A stretch of DNA of 5,782 nucleotides from contig JAHEMS010000247.1 in assembly GCA_024643595.1 (NCBI GenBank), positions 1 through 5,782 on the forward strand, given 5' to 3'. Numbering within the stretch: the first letter of the stretch is position 1; every line of letters starts with the position of its first letter. Source of the stretch: Bacteroidota bacterium (GTDB taxonomy: Bacteria > Bacteroidota > Bacteroidia > Cytophagales > Cyclobacteriaceae). Of the stretch, positions 1 to 5,782 are shown piece after piece. The position numbers and the translations under genes are program-made. Under the pieces are notes generated by a model. That model was not told the origin of the DNA. It saw only the letters and a list, made by a program, of their open reading frames with translations, and did not search any database.

Positions 1-1209
1 CGGTTGGAAGGAGGATAAATAAAAAGCAGGATAGCTGCCTGATAAGATCCCCGTAAGGAAGATCATGCCAAAGGAAAAAATCCAAAACTGGGAGGAGGTG
101 TAATCGATGAATAATTTCTTCTCGACAAGGTTGTTGTAGTAGGGTAAAAGCAGCTGCGCAAGCAGGATCGCTATCGCGAAAGCGATAAAGGAAATAAAGG
201 TTGACTCACCAATAAATTGTAAAATCAATTCGTACTTCTTCGATCCCACACTTTTGCGAATGCCTACTTCGCGAGCTCTCCGCTCCGACCGTGCCGTGGC
301 CAGGTTCATAAAGTTGATACATGCAATCACGATGATGAAGATGGCGATGATGGTAAACATCTGCACATAATCATTCATACCTCCTGTTTCGATTCCGTTT
401 TCAAAATTGCTATGCAAGCGCCAGCGTAGCATGGGATAAAGAAAATATTCAGGTTTGGTTTCCGTCTCACCATGTTCCTGCAGCATATTGCGCACGGTGT
501 TTTCCACGGCAGCATGATTGGACGGGTCATTCAATTCAGCAAATACCTGGAAGGAATAGTTGCCCCAGTTGGTGGTGTTATCACGAACCCATTTCTGGGC
601 TTGCTCGCGAAATTTCCAAGGCATGATAAAATCAAATTCGAAAGAGGAGTTGGTGGGAATGTCTTTCAACACTCCCGTAACTTTTAATTCATGTTCATTA
701 TCGACTTTGATCACCTGGTTGATTGGATCCTCATCACCAAACAAGGCTTTGGCAGTGGATTCCGTGATGACGATCGAACGAGGATCATCCAGGACTTGGG
801 TGGCTTCCCCTTTCAATAGAGGAAACTCAAACATTTCCAGGAATTCTTCGCTGGTCCAGTACCCTTTTTTAATGAGTCGATTATCATTCACGGTAAGTAA
901 GTGAGAACCTCCCCAATCGGTAACGGCCATTTGCTTGATATGGCTATCGGCTGTCTTGAATGCTTCATAGGTGGGCAAAGGAACAGAGATCCACGTATTG
1001 ATTTTGCCATCGAAGAACCCATTGACCCATACCTGGTAAAGCCGATCAGCTTTGGGATGGAATTTGTTATACGAAGTTTCATCTTTCACCCACAGCAGAA
1101 TGAGGATACTGCAGGTGATGCCAATGGCGAGTCCGGAAATGTTGATAAATGAATAGAACCCGTTTTTGAAGAGATTCCGAATCGTAATGATGACATAATT
1201 TCTAAACAT
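1..1209 (-). CDS. ABC transporter permease, FtsX/MacB type (N-terminal half, cut by left edge)
   Basis: This is an inner-membrane permease subunit of an ABC transporter of the MacB/FtsX kind. Family members work with a separate ATPase, and some act as mechanotransmitters or exporters; the substrate cannot be read here. The reverse strand is open for 403 codons from ATG at 1209 with no stop before base 1. An in-frame TAA lies eight codons upstream with no other start between, so this start is firm. Residues 1-40 are typical of the family: a short basic N-terminus, then a first membrane helix at about 20-42 (FINISGLAIGITCSILILLW). Residues 45-275 form the extracytoplasmic MacB-like core, with ITESTAKALFGDEDP (148-162) as a typical stretch. 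Three more helices follow at about 282-304, 334-357 and 373-395. The FtsX signature NFMNLATARSERRAREVGIR lies at 299-318. Bacteroidota relatives are usually near 800 residues with a second FtsX block, so about half is missing. No ATPase gene is visible in the window. Confidence 0.93.
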   Translation of the reverse strand, partial: MFRNYVIITIRNLFKNGFYSFINISGLAIGITCSILILLWVKDETSYNKFHPKADRLYQVWVNGFFDGKINTWISVPLPTYEAFKTADSHIKQMAVTDWGGSHLLTVNDNRLIKKGYWTSEEFLEMFEFPLLKGEATQVLDDPRSIVITESTAKALFGDEDPINQVIKVDNEHELKVTGVLKDIPTNSSFEFDFIMPWKFREQAQKWVRDNTTNWGNYSFQVFAELNDPSNHAAVENTVRNMLQEHGETETKPEYFLYPMLRWRLHSNFENGIETGGMNDYVQMFTIIAIFIIVIACINFMNLATARSERRAREVGIRKSVGSKKYELILQFIGESTFISFIAFAIAILLAQLLLPYYNNLVEKKLFIDYTSSQFWIFSFGMIFLTGILSGSYPAFYLSSFQP

Positions 1210-1236
1210 GATGCGGGGGTTGTCAGAGTATTACTG

Positions 1237-1253
1237 ACCTTTTACCAAAAGGT
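1237..1253. repeat. Inverted repeat, 7-bp arms, 3-base centre
   Basis: ACCTTTT (1237-1243) and AAAAGGT (1247-1253) are exact reverse complements around ACC. The repeat starts 28 bases upstream of the permease start codon, so it could be an operator or a hairpin in the permease leader. No T-run follows it on either strand, so it is not a standard terminator. Function is not known. Confidence 0.5.
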
Positions 1254-1289
1254 TAACAAACTCGATGAAAAATATCTTTATCTGATCTC

Positions 1290-1305
1290 CTTCAATAGAT
1301 TGAAG
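1290..1305. repeat. Inverted repeat, 7-bp arms, 2-base centre
   Basis: CTTCAAT (1290-1296) and ATTGAAG (1299-1305) are exact reverse complements separated by AG. The compact, nearly continuous 16-base symmetry is more like a dimeric repressor's operator than an RNA hairpin, because the loop would be too small without opening the inner pair. It lies about 80 bases upstream of the permease start. Its role is inferred only from position and symmetry. Confidence 0.45.
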
Positions 1306-1344
1306 TGAATGACAAATAGTTGCATCAGATCGCAAGTGCCATTG

Positions 1345-1365
1345 GCAAGGTTACGCCTACCTTGC
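1345..1365. repeat. Inverted repeat, 7-bp G/C-containing arms, 7-base loop
   Basis: GCAAGGT (1345-1351) and ACCTTGC (1359-1365) are exact reverse complements with a 7-base loop. The repeat lies 60 bases after the GH3 stop codon in the direction of transcription. It could form a 3'-end hairpin in the GH3 transcript that slows exonucleases or helps termination. On the GH3 sense strand the stem is preceded by AAAATTTT and followed by CAATGG, so it lacks the T-tract of an intrinsic terminator. Confidence 0.45.
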
Positions 1366-1424
1366 AAAATTTTACGATTATAGTGGCAATACTTTTTAGT
1401 GGTAATTTGCTATGCGACAATAAA

Positions 1425-3734
1425 TTACTGACGCGACAACTTAAACCTGGTTTTCTGATTACCTACCATCAGTGTAAAGTATCCGTCTTCGAGAATTTGT
1501 TTGCCCGTTTTATCGGGGAACCACAAGCTTTCATTCGGCCGGATGGTGAATGAATAGGTAGCAGACTCGCCGGGCTTGATTAATTTCTTATCATAATATT
1601 TCAAATCACGGATAGGTCTTGAAAGACTGGCCACTTCGTCATGCAAAAACCAAAGGACGGCTTCTTTTCCTTCTCGGCTACCAGTATTTTTTACCGTCAC
1701 TGTGGCTTTAATTTCACTGGTATCAGCTGTGATCACCGAATCACTGAGTGTAAGATTACTGTATTCAAAGGAGGTATAACTCAGCCCGGAACCGAATGGT
1801 ACAAGACAAATCGGATTAGGAATTTCATGTGCCAGCAACACTTCGCTGATTTTATGATTGTGCGGCACCAATCGATTCACGGATTTCGGAAAATTGAAAC
1901 TCATTTTTGCGCTTGGATTCACTTTTCCGCTGATGATCTCTGCGATGGCTTGTCCACCTTCAAACCCTGGGAGTCCGCCAAACATCACGGCATCACAACC
2001 ATCATATACTTTTGTCATCACGCGTGGTCTTCCGCTGATCATCACTACAATCACTGGTTTTCCGGTAGCTTGTGCACTTTCAATTAATGTCAGCTGATCT
2101 TCTGGTAAAGTAATATCCTGAATACTTCCGAAGCCTTCTGAATACGCGGGCTCGCCAATGACAAGCACAATGGCGTCTGCTTGTGAGGCCTTAGATTTCA
2201 TTTCATTGGCATTGGAAGCCAGCGATACCATTGATTGAGGAAATTCTTTTTGTAGCCCGGTGAAAACGGTAAGCATCTCTTTAGGATAAATGGTCTCATC
2301 ACTGGTCATCCATCGCAAGGTCCATCCTCCCCCTAAAGCGCTTTTCGAGTTTGCATTTGGTCCGGCAACTAAAAGATTTTTAATTTTAGAAGGATCCAGG
2401 GGCAGGGTGCTTTCATTCTTCATCAACACAATGGATTCACGGGCTGCTTCCAACGCTTTCGCGCGATTTTCGGATGAGCCAATTCGATCGAAACGATCAT
2501 TGCGTGGCATGGGATTTTCAAAAAGCCCGATCTCCAGTTTCATTCTTAAAATTCGTGATACGGAAAGGTCTACCCTTTCCTCACTGATTTTACCTTCTTT
2601 CACCAGCGCCAGCATATGATCACCAAAGTCAGTGGTGTAGGGTGTCATTGCCATGTCCACGCCAGCCATGATGGCCTGGTAGGTAGCATCTTTTTCATCT
2701 ATGGCGGTGCGGTGATTGCGATATAGCCGAATGATATCTTCCCAATCTGTTACAACAACACCTTTAAACTTCAACTCATCACGCAACAGTTGTGTCACTA
2801 GCCGATACGAAGAATGGACCGGCTCGGCATTTACCTCACCGCTGTTGAGCATCACGGTCATGATACCGGCATCGATGGCCGCTTTGAAGGAAGGCACGTG
2901 ATATTCATACATGGCCTGTTCAGACATATCAGTTTCCCCACGATCCCAACCATACTTAGGGTCAGAATAACCTAAGAAGTGCTTTGCCGTGGCCGCAATT
3001 TTGTATGGCGCAATTTCAGTTTCCCCTTGAACGGTCTTCACATAAATGGAAGCCATGGTTTTCGATACATAAGGAGATTCACCCAATGCTTCATAGTAAC
3101 GGCCCCATAATGGAGTGCGCGCCAGATCAAGCACTGGCGCAAATAGCCACTGATGACCGATGTCGGCAGTTTCAATGGCTGTTACATGCGCCATATCAAG
3201 GGGGAATTGATTATTGTAAGTGGCGGCCATGTTCAATGCATGTGGAAATACCGTGCCTCCCTCCAGGTAGTTAGGTCCATGCATGTGATCGACACCATAG
3301 ATGATTGGTATCTTCAGGCGTGACGTATTCATGTTCATTTCCTGAATATCTTTATAGAACTGATACCACACCTGGGGTGGTTCAGCAACTCCATTGAGGA
3401 AAGAACCTACATGATAAGTGCGAAGAATTTTTCCAAGTTTAGCGGTATCTACTTTGGTAGTGATGCTTAGATCAGATCCGGCTCCCCAATTCGATTCGGT
3501 TACGATGGCCGAATTATTGATCTGCGTCATCTGCCCAATTTTTTCTTCCATCGTCATCTGACTAAGCAGTTCATCAATCTTCTTTTCAAAGTCACTATTG
3601 TCACTGCGCTCGAATTTTCGCCTGTCAGCGAGGCTCATCGTTTTGTTTTCTTTGGTATCGGTTACAGAACAGCCTATAGCGACAACGCTAACCACCAGGA
3701 ACGTAAGTAGATATTTGATGTAAATAGATTTCAT
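1425..3734 (-). CDS. Glycoside hydrolase family 3 lipoprotein, ExoI-like beta-glucosidase / beta-glucan exohydrolase
   Basis: This retaining beta-glycosidase is predicted to release glucose from the non-reducing ends of beta-glucans or cello-/laminari-oligosaccharides. Residues 1-22 are a type II signal (hydrophobic 9-20, AIGC, Cys22), so the enzyme should be lipid-anchored in the periplasm or on the cell surface. A GH3 TIM-barrel domain spans about 60-400, with GVDHMHG (substrate Asp149), Arg206 and Arg212, KHF at 251-253, and the predicted nucleophile Asp330 in VVVTDWED. The alpha/beta sandwich domain (about 435-640) has GGWTLRW (Trp471, Trp475) and GEPAYSEGFG with likely acid/base Glu533. 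GLSYTSFEYSN (650-660) leads into a C-terminal Fn3-like domain (about 675-765). The Trp331/Trp475 pair and the GGWT motif resemble barley ExoI, where such tryptophans clamp the +1 sugar and allow several linkages. Length is normal and all key residues are present. No SusC/SusD genes adjoin it, so the natural substrate is unknown. No Shine-Dalgarno sequence precedes the start. A different sugar preference, such as xylose, cannot be excluded. Confidence 0.95.
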   Translation of the reverse strand: MKSIYIKYLLTFLVVSVVAIGCSVTDTKENKTMSLADRRKFERSDNSDFEKKIDELLSQMTMEEKIGQMTQINNSAIVTESNWGAGSDLSITTKVDTAKLGKILRTYHVGSFLNGVAEPPQVWYQFYKDIQEMNMNTSRLKIPIIYGVDHMHGPNYLEGGTVFPHALNMAATYNNQFPLDMAHVTAIETADIGHQWLFAPVLDLARTPLWGRYYEALGESPYVSKTMASIYVKTVQGETEIAPYKIAATAKHFLGYSDPKYGWDRGETDMSEQAMYEYHVPSFKAAIDAGIMTVMLNSGEVNAEPVHSSYRLVTQLLRDELKFKGVVVTDWEDIIRLYRNHRTAIDEKDATYQAIMAGVDMAMTPYTTDFGDHMLALVKEGKISEERVDLSVSRILRMKLEIGLFENPMPRNDRFDRIGSSENRAKALEAARESIVLMKNESTLPLDPSKIKNLLVAGPNANSKSALGGGWTLRWMTSDETIYPKEMLTVFTGLQKEFPQSMVSLASNANEMKSKASQADAIVLVIGEPAYSEGFGSIQDITLPEDQLTLIESAQATGKPVIVVMISGRPRVMTKVYDGCDAVMFGGLPGFEGGQAIAEIISGKVNPSAKMSFNFPKSVNRLVPHNHKISEVLLAHEIPNPICLVPFGSGLSYTSFEYSNLTLSDSVITADTSEIKATVTVKNTGSREGKEAVLWFLHDEVASLSRPIRDLKYYDKKLIKPGESATYSFTIRPNESLWFPDKTGKQILEDGYFTLMVGNQKTRFKLSRQ

Positions 3735-3760
3735 GACGATTGATTTTTGTAGAAATGTCG

Positions 3761-3779
3761 CACAATGACGTCACAATTG
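3761..3779. repeat. CACAAT direct repeat around a TGACGTCA palindrome
   Basis: CACAAT occurs at 3761-3766 and again at 3772-3777, eleven bases apart, about one helical turn. Between and overlapping them is the perfect 8-bp palindrome TGACGTCA (3766-3773), and CAATTG (3774-3779) is also self-complementary. The element lies about 30-45 bases upstream of the GH3 start codon, where a regulator or the 5' end of the transcript would be expected. Function is inferred from position only; short symmetric words like these can occur by chance. Confidence 0.35.
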
Positions 3780-3867
3780 CACTATGAAAATATGATTTTT
3801 GTCAGGGGTGTATCATTTTTAAATTTCAAATCGTTAATGTGCGCCCTTTTTGCAATCGAGAGAATTT

Positions 3868-3888
3868 ATGATCATTATCATGATAATT
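3868..3888. promoter_or_regulatory. A/T-rich palindrome resembling a Fur-type metal-regulator box
   Basis: ATTATCATGATAAT (3874-3887) is a perfect 14-bp palindrome, and it overlaps a second one, ATGATCAT (3868-3875). Read from 3870 the segment is GATCAT-TATCAT-GATAAT, three hexamers close to the NATWAT units of Fur boxes. Comparing 3870-3888 with the 19-base Fur consensus by eye gives 13 matches. It lies about 50-70 bases before the MgtC-like start, in or near the likely promoter. The even-length symmetry differs from the usual 7-1-7 Fur arrangement, so another dimeric regulator is equally possible. Confidence 0.4.
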
Positions 3889-3903
3889 GTCGCAGGGACT
3901 TTC

Positions 3904-3911
3904 TACATTTC
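3904..3911 (+). promoter_or_regulatory. Possible -7 element for the MgtC-like gene
   Basis: TACATTTC matches the Bacteroidota -7 element TAnnTTTG at all but the last base. It would place the transcript start near 3918, only about 20 bases before the start codon, and put the upstream palindrome over the -33 region. The nearest TTG upstream (3887-3889) is only 14 bases away, shorter than expected, so this is a weak call. Confidence 0.22.
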
Positions 3912-3916
3912 ATTTC

Positions 3917-3943
3917 AGGAGCAATGAGAACATGAACTTATGA
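3917..3943 (+). promoter_or_regulatory. Shine-Dalgarno-like AGGAG followed by two overlapping three-codon mini-ORFs leading into the MgtC-like start
   Basis: AGGAG lies at 3917-3921. ATG at 3924 opens Met-Arg-Thr and stops at TGA 3933-3935. That stop overlaps ATG at 3932, which opens Met-Asn-Leu and stops at TGA 3941-3943, which in turn overlaps the gene's ATG at 3940. The AGGAG is 2 bases from the first ATG, 10 from the second and 18 from the gene's own. By spacing it therefore best serves the second mini-ORF, and the real gene might be reached by re-initiation. There is no alternative in-frame start: the frame upstream of 3940 reaches TGA at 3925 without another start codon. That the peptides are made is inference. 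Confidence 0.45.
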
Positions 3944-5256
3944 TTTCAGATTTGTTCACCAATTTATTACTGGCACTGGTTATTGGCGCAACAGTAGGCC
4001 TTGAGCGGGAAAGCAATAATCCCAACGATCCACATGTGGGGGGCATCCGCACGTTCTCACTGATCTCGCTTATGGGAGCCCTTACGGGCATTTTCTACCA
4101 ACATCATTATGAATCATTTGCATTGGTCATCATCATTGGTTTTTTCACCTTATTGATTTCATATTATGTTTCCGAAGCGCTGACTACTCATGATTTTGGA
4201 ATTACCAGTGAACTTTCAGCTATCGTTACATTTATACTAGGTCTTATGGTGATGCTCAGCATCATTCCTCTGCAAGTCCTTGTTTCTATCTTAGTCGTGG
4301 TCGTTTTTATTCTTTCATTAAAAGCCAAAACCACTCAACTGGTGGCCGGCATTTCGAGGCGAGAGATTCAATCCTTTATCAGTTATGCGATCATTGCCCT
4401 GGTTGCCTTACCGGTATTGCCTGACTATTCCTATAAGCTCAAAGACTTGTCGCTATTGTCCGACATCCTGAAAGGATTAAATGTGGAGTTGGGACAATTT
4501 GATAATCTGGATCTCATCAACCCAAGAAAAATCTGGATGATCGTGGTATTGATCACTGGCATTGATGTTTTTGGGTACGTCCTTGGAAGGGTGGTAGGAA
4601 ACAGAAACGGTTTTGCGCTTACCAGCTTTATGGCGGGTTTTGTCTCCTCCACTTCGGCCACACAATCATTGGCACAACGCAGTAAGGACGCAAAGTTTGT
4701 AAATCACCTGGTGGGAGCGGCCTTAATGGCTAACCTTGCCAGCTTCCTTCAAATATTTTTGTTGGTAGGACCACTCAATCCAAAATGGCTGGTTGCCATT
4801 GCGCCCAGTATATTTTTAATGATATTGACGGCCGGCATTATCTCTTATTTTTTCTTTAAGAAGAAGGAGCCTCAGAAAGAGAATGAAGATGAGACTAAAA
4901 AAGCGACCGCGATATTTTCTTTGTTGCCCGCTTTAAAATTTGCGGCTTTGCTAATTGTGATAAAGATTGTGACCAAGATATGCTTGATCCTGTTTGGTCA
5001 ATCGGGGTTTATCATCAGTTCGGTGATTGCTTCTTTTGCCGGTATCGATGCGATTATTGTTACACTGGCCGACATGGCCGGTGGCGTGATCACTTTCCGT
5101 TTTGCCTTCCTTACTTTTATGATGGTAAACGCGACCAACCTACTTAGTAAATCATTCTACTCTTACCTTCAGGGCAACCGAAATTTTGCCTGGAAGTTTT
5201 TCATTTCCGCCCTGATTATTGCCCTATCCGGTCTTACCTGGTTGCTGTTTATATAA
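3940..5256 (+). CDS. MgtC/SapB-family membrane protein with DUF4010-type C-terminal half
   Basis: This integral inner-membrane protein has 438 residues and roughly 11-13 predicted helices. The N-terminal third is the MgtC/SapB domain: a first helix ending in the signature GATVGLERE (16-24), then GGIRTFSLISLMGAL (34-48), and further helices at about 60-80, 92-110 and 112-128, including SELSAIVTFILGL (90-102). The C-terminal part matches the DUF4010 type, with NPRKIWMIVVLITGIDVFG (194-212), FMAGFVSSTSATQSLAQRSK (230-249) and a late ASFAGIDAIIVTLADMAGG (364-382). A charged loop (307-321, KKKEPQKENEDETKK) separates two membrane blocks. Proteins of this long type are widespread but largely uncharacterised. 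Short MgtC proteins are linked to low-magnesium growth and inhibition of the F-ATPase, and that role should not be assumed here. The start at 3940 gives the expected family N-terminus and is the only one in frame. The gene stands alone and is divergent from the GH3 gene. Confidence 0.92.
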   Translation: MISDLFTNLLLALVIGATVGLERESNNPNDPHVGGIRTFSLISLMGALTGIFYQHHYESFALVIIIGFFTLLISYYVSEALTTHDFGITSELSAIVTFILGLMVMLSIIPLQVLVSILVVVVFILSLKAKTTQLVAGISRREIQSFISYAIIALVALPVLPDYSYKLKDLSLLSDILKGLNVELGQFDNLDLINPRKIWMIVVLITGIDVFGYVLGRVVGNRNGFALTSFMAGFVSSTSATQSLAQRSKDAKFVNHLVGAALMANLASFLQIFLLVGPLNPKWLVAIAPSIFLMILTAGIISYFFFKKKEPQKENEDETKKATAIFSLLPALKFAALLIVIKIVTKICLILFGQSGFIISSVIASFAGIDAIIVTLADMAGGVITFRFAFLTFMMVNATNLLSKSFYSYLQGNRNFAWKFFISALIIALSGLTWLLFI

Positions 5257-5334
5257 AGCGGATTTTCTCTGGGAGGTTTCCATTGAATTTTTATATTTTA
5301 GTAGTTTGACCATCGCATGTCCTTATCAAATGCT
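5257..5334. other. Short gap after the MgtC-like gene
   Basis: These 78 bases separate two same-direction genes. I find no stem with a T-tract, so read-through from the MgtC-like gene is possible. TATATTTT at 5292-5299 matches the Bacteroidota TAnnTTTG element except for the last base and lies 36-43 bases before the next start. No suitably spaced TTG lies upstream, so a separate promoter is possible but weakly supported. Confidence 0.35.
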
Positions 5335-5782
5335 ATGAAAAAACTACTCTCTTTCGTTCTATTATTTTATTCACTTTCGACTGCGGCACAGTCGGACGAT
5401 GAATATACCCGCTATGAACTGCAAAGTCCGTACACGAATAACTTTCGTATTTTATATGAAGTATCCGCCACCACGCCCGGTGCCGTGGTTTATCACAATG
5501 CCCTTCGGAGTGGAAGTGAACATTTTGTTGAGCGTGTAGTAGATCTTGCTACCGGCAAGTTCCTCACCTGGAAGATTGTGCATGGCCGTGAGGCGAAAGA
5601 AAATGGGTTGGCTTCCGCCGATCCGAACATGGATTATCTTCAGGTAGATCTTGCTCATCCGTTACCGAACAACGCTGCCTATCGTTTGCAGATTGATAAG
5701 ACCTATCGGGACCTGAAAAGTTATTACGCGGATGACGATCAATTTGTATTCGAACGAACCATCAGAATCAAAAGAAATTCAA
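5335..5782 (+). CDS. Secreted protein of unknown function (N-terminal part, cut by right edge)
   Basis: The frame is open for 149 complete codons from ATG at 5335 to the window end, with no stop. Residues 1-18 form a Sec signal peptide (MKKLLSF, hydrophobic 4-14, STAAQ), with probable cleavage after Ala18, so the protein should be periplasmic or exported. The mature part begins SDDEYTRYELQSPYTNNFRI and looks like a beta-rich domain: an alternating hydrophobic pattern, GAVVYHNALRSGSEHF, a VDLATGKFLTW segment, then DKTYRDLKSYY and FVFERTIRIKRN near the cut end. From memory this resembles a group of uncharacterised secreted proteins of Bacteroidota and Acidobacteriota, but I cannot name the family. 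An in-frame ATG at 5317 would add six residues (MSLSNA). The 5335 start is preferred because it puts two lysines right before the hydrophobic core. The enzyme or binding domain, if any, lies beyond the window. Confidence 0.8.
   Translation, partial: MKKLLSFVLLFYSLSTAAQSDDEYTRYELQSPYTNNFRILYEVSATTPGAVVYHNALRSGSEHFVERVVDLATGKFLTWKIVHGREAKENGLASADPNMDYLQVDLAHPLPNNAAYRLQIDKTYRDLKSYYADDDQFVFERTIRIKRNS

Larger units (their letters stand above)
1210..1424. other. Intergenic region between GH3 gene and permease
   Basis: This 215-base stretch lies downstream of the GH3 stop and upstream of the permease start, both on the minus strand. I see no credible reading frame in it and no good ribosome-binding sequence before the permease. 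No intrinsic terminator with a T-tract is visible on the minus strand. It does hold three perfect inverted repeats, listed separately. It should contain the permease promoter if the two genes are transcribed separately, but I could not find a convincing Bacteroidota-type promoter (TTG followed by TAnnTTTG). Confidence 0.6.
3735..3939. promoter_or_regulatory. Divergent intergenic region, GH3 gene versus MgtC-like gene
   Basis: This 205-base A/T-rich stretch separates two genes that point away from each other, so it should hold promoters for both. No reading frame of useful length lies in it apart from the mini-ORFs next to the MgtC-like start. Weak sites that I can see are listed separately. 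I could not place a convincing promoter for the GH3 gene. Confidence 0.75.

Noticed and set aside
472..1152. Plus-strand open frames (472-687, 560-904, 901-1152) and a minus-strand frame at 888-1082
   Set aside because: All overlap the permease gene in other frames. Their translations lack any domain-like pattern, whereas the minus-strand frame from 1209 gives a textbook permease sequence.
1345..1365. Intrinsic terminator for the GH3 gene
   Set aside because: The stem is good, but the sequence after it on the GH3 sense strand is CAATGG with no run of T, so it is kept only as an inverted repeat.
1320..3274. Plus-strand open frames opposite the GH3 gene (1320-1553, 1641-2087, 1858-2097, 2290-2619, 2716-2901, 2984-3274)
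   Set aside because: These are antisense shadows of a complete, motif-rich GH3 gene and show no recognisable protein features.
3924..3934. ATG at 3924 or 3932 as the true start of the MgtC-like gene
   Set aside because: Both are out of frame with the gene and stop after three codons, although the second is better spaced from AGGAG.
4431..4665. Minus-strand frames inside the MgtC-like gene
   Set aside because: They are antisense to conserved DUF4010 segments and have no signs of coding on their own.
5317..5334. ATG at 5317 as start of the secreted protein
   Set aside because: It is in frame but would put six extra residues before the Lys-Lys of an already complete signal peptide; kept as an alternative only.
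5452..5658. Minus-strand frame of 68 codons opposite the secreted protein
   Set aside because: The plus-strand frame has a clear signal peptide and a protein-like pattern; the antisense frame does not.
1..5782. CRISPR arrays, insertion sequences, tRNA or rRNA genes, defence or toxin-antitoxin modules
   Set aside because: I read through for spaced repeats, transposase motifs, cloverleaf-like segments and typical small gene pairs and saw none.

Overview
The window looks like an ordinary chromosomal stretch from a member of the Bacteroidota, most likely a cytophagia-type environmental bacterium. This is inferred from four things: a large FtsX/MacB-type permease of the sort that is multiplied in these genomes, a lipoprotein glycoside hydrolase of family 3 (GH3), gene starts mostly without a Shine-Dalgarno sequence, and moderate G+C. 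I found no mobile element, CRISPR array, tRNA, rRNA or phage gene.

Layout: (1) Positions 1-1209, minus strand, hold the N-terminal half (403 codons) of an ABC-transporter permease that runs off the left edge. (2) A 215-base gap (1210-1424) has no gene but holds three separate perfect 7-bp-arm inverted repeats. (3) Positions 1425-3734, minus strand, encode a complete 769-residue GH3 enzyme with a lipoprotein signal and both predicted catalytic residues, resembling the ExoI-type beta-glucan exohydrolases. (4) A 205-base divergent intergenic region (3735-3939) carries a direct repeat near the GH3 start, an A/T-rich 14-bp palindrome resembling a metal-regulator box, and a run of two three-codon mini-ORFs whose stops overlap the next start. 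(5) Positions 3940-5256, plus strand, encode a complete 438-residue MgtC/SapB-family membrane protein with a DUF4010-type C-terminal half. (6) A 78-base gap is followed by the N-terminal 149 codons of a secreted protein of unknown function (5335 onward, plus strand), cut by the right edge.

The genes do not form an obvious shared pathway. The permease and the GH3 gene lie in the same direction but 215 bases apart, so they need not be one operon. The GH3 and MgtC-like genes are divergent and share one regulatory region. The most interesting signals are in the non-coding parts, above all the translational arrangement in front of the MgtC-like gene. I see no convincing new multi-gene system.
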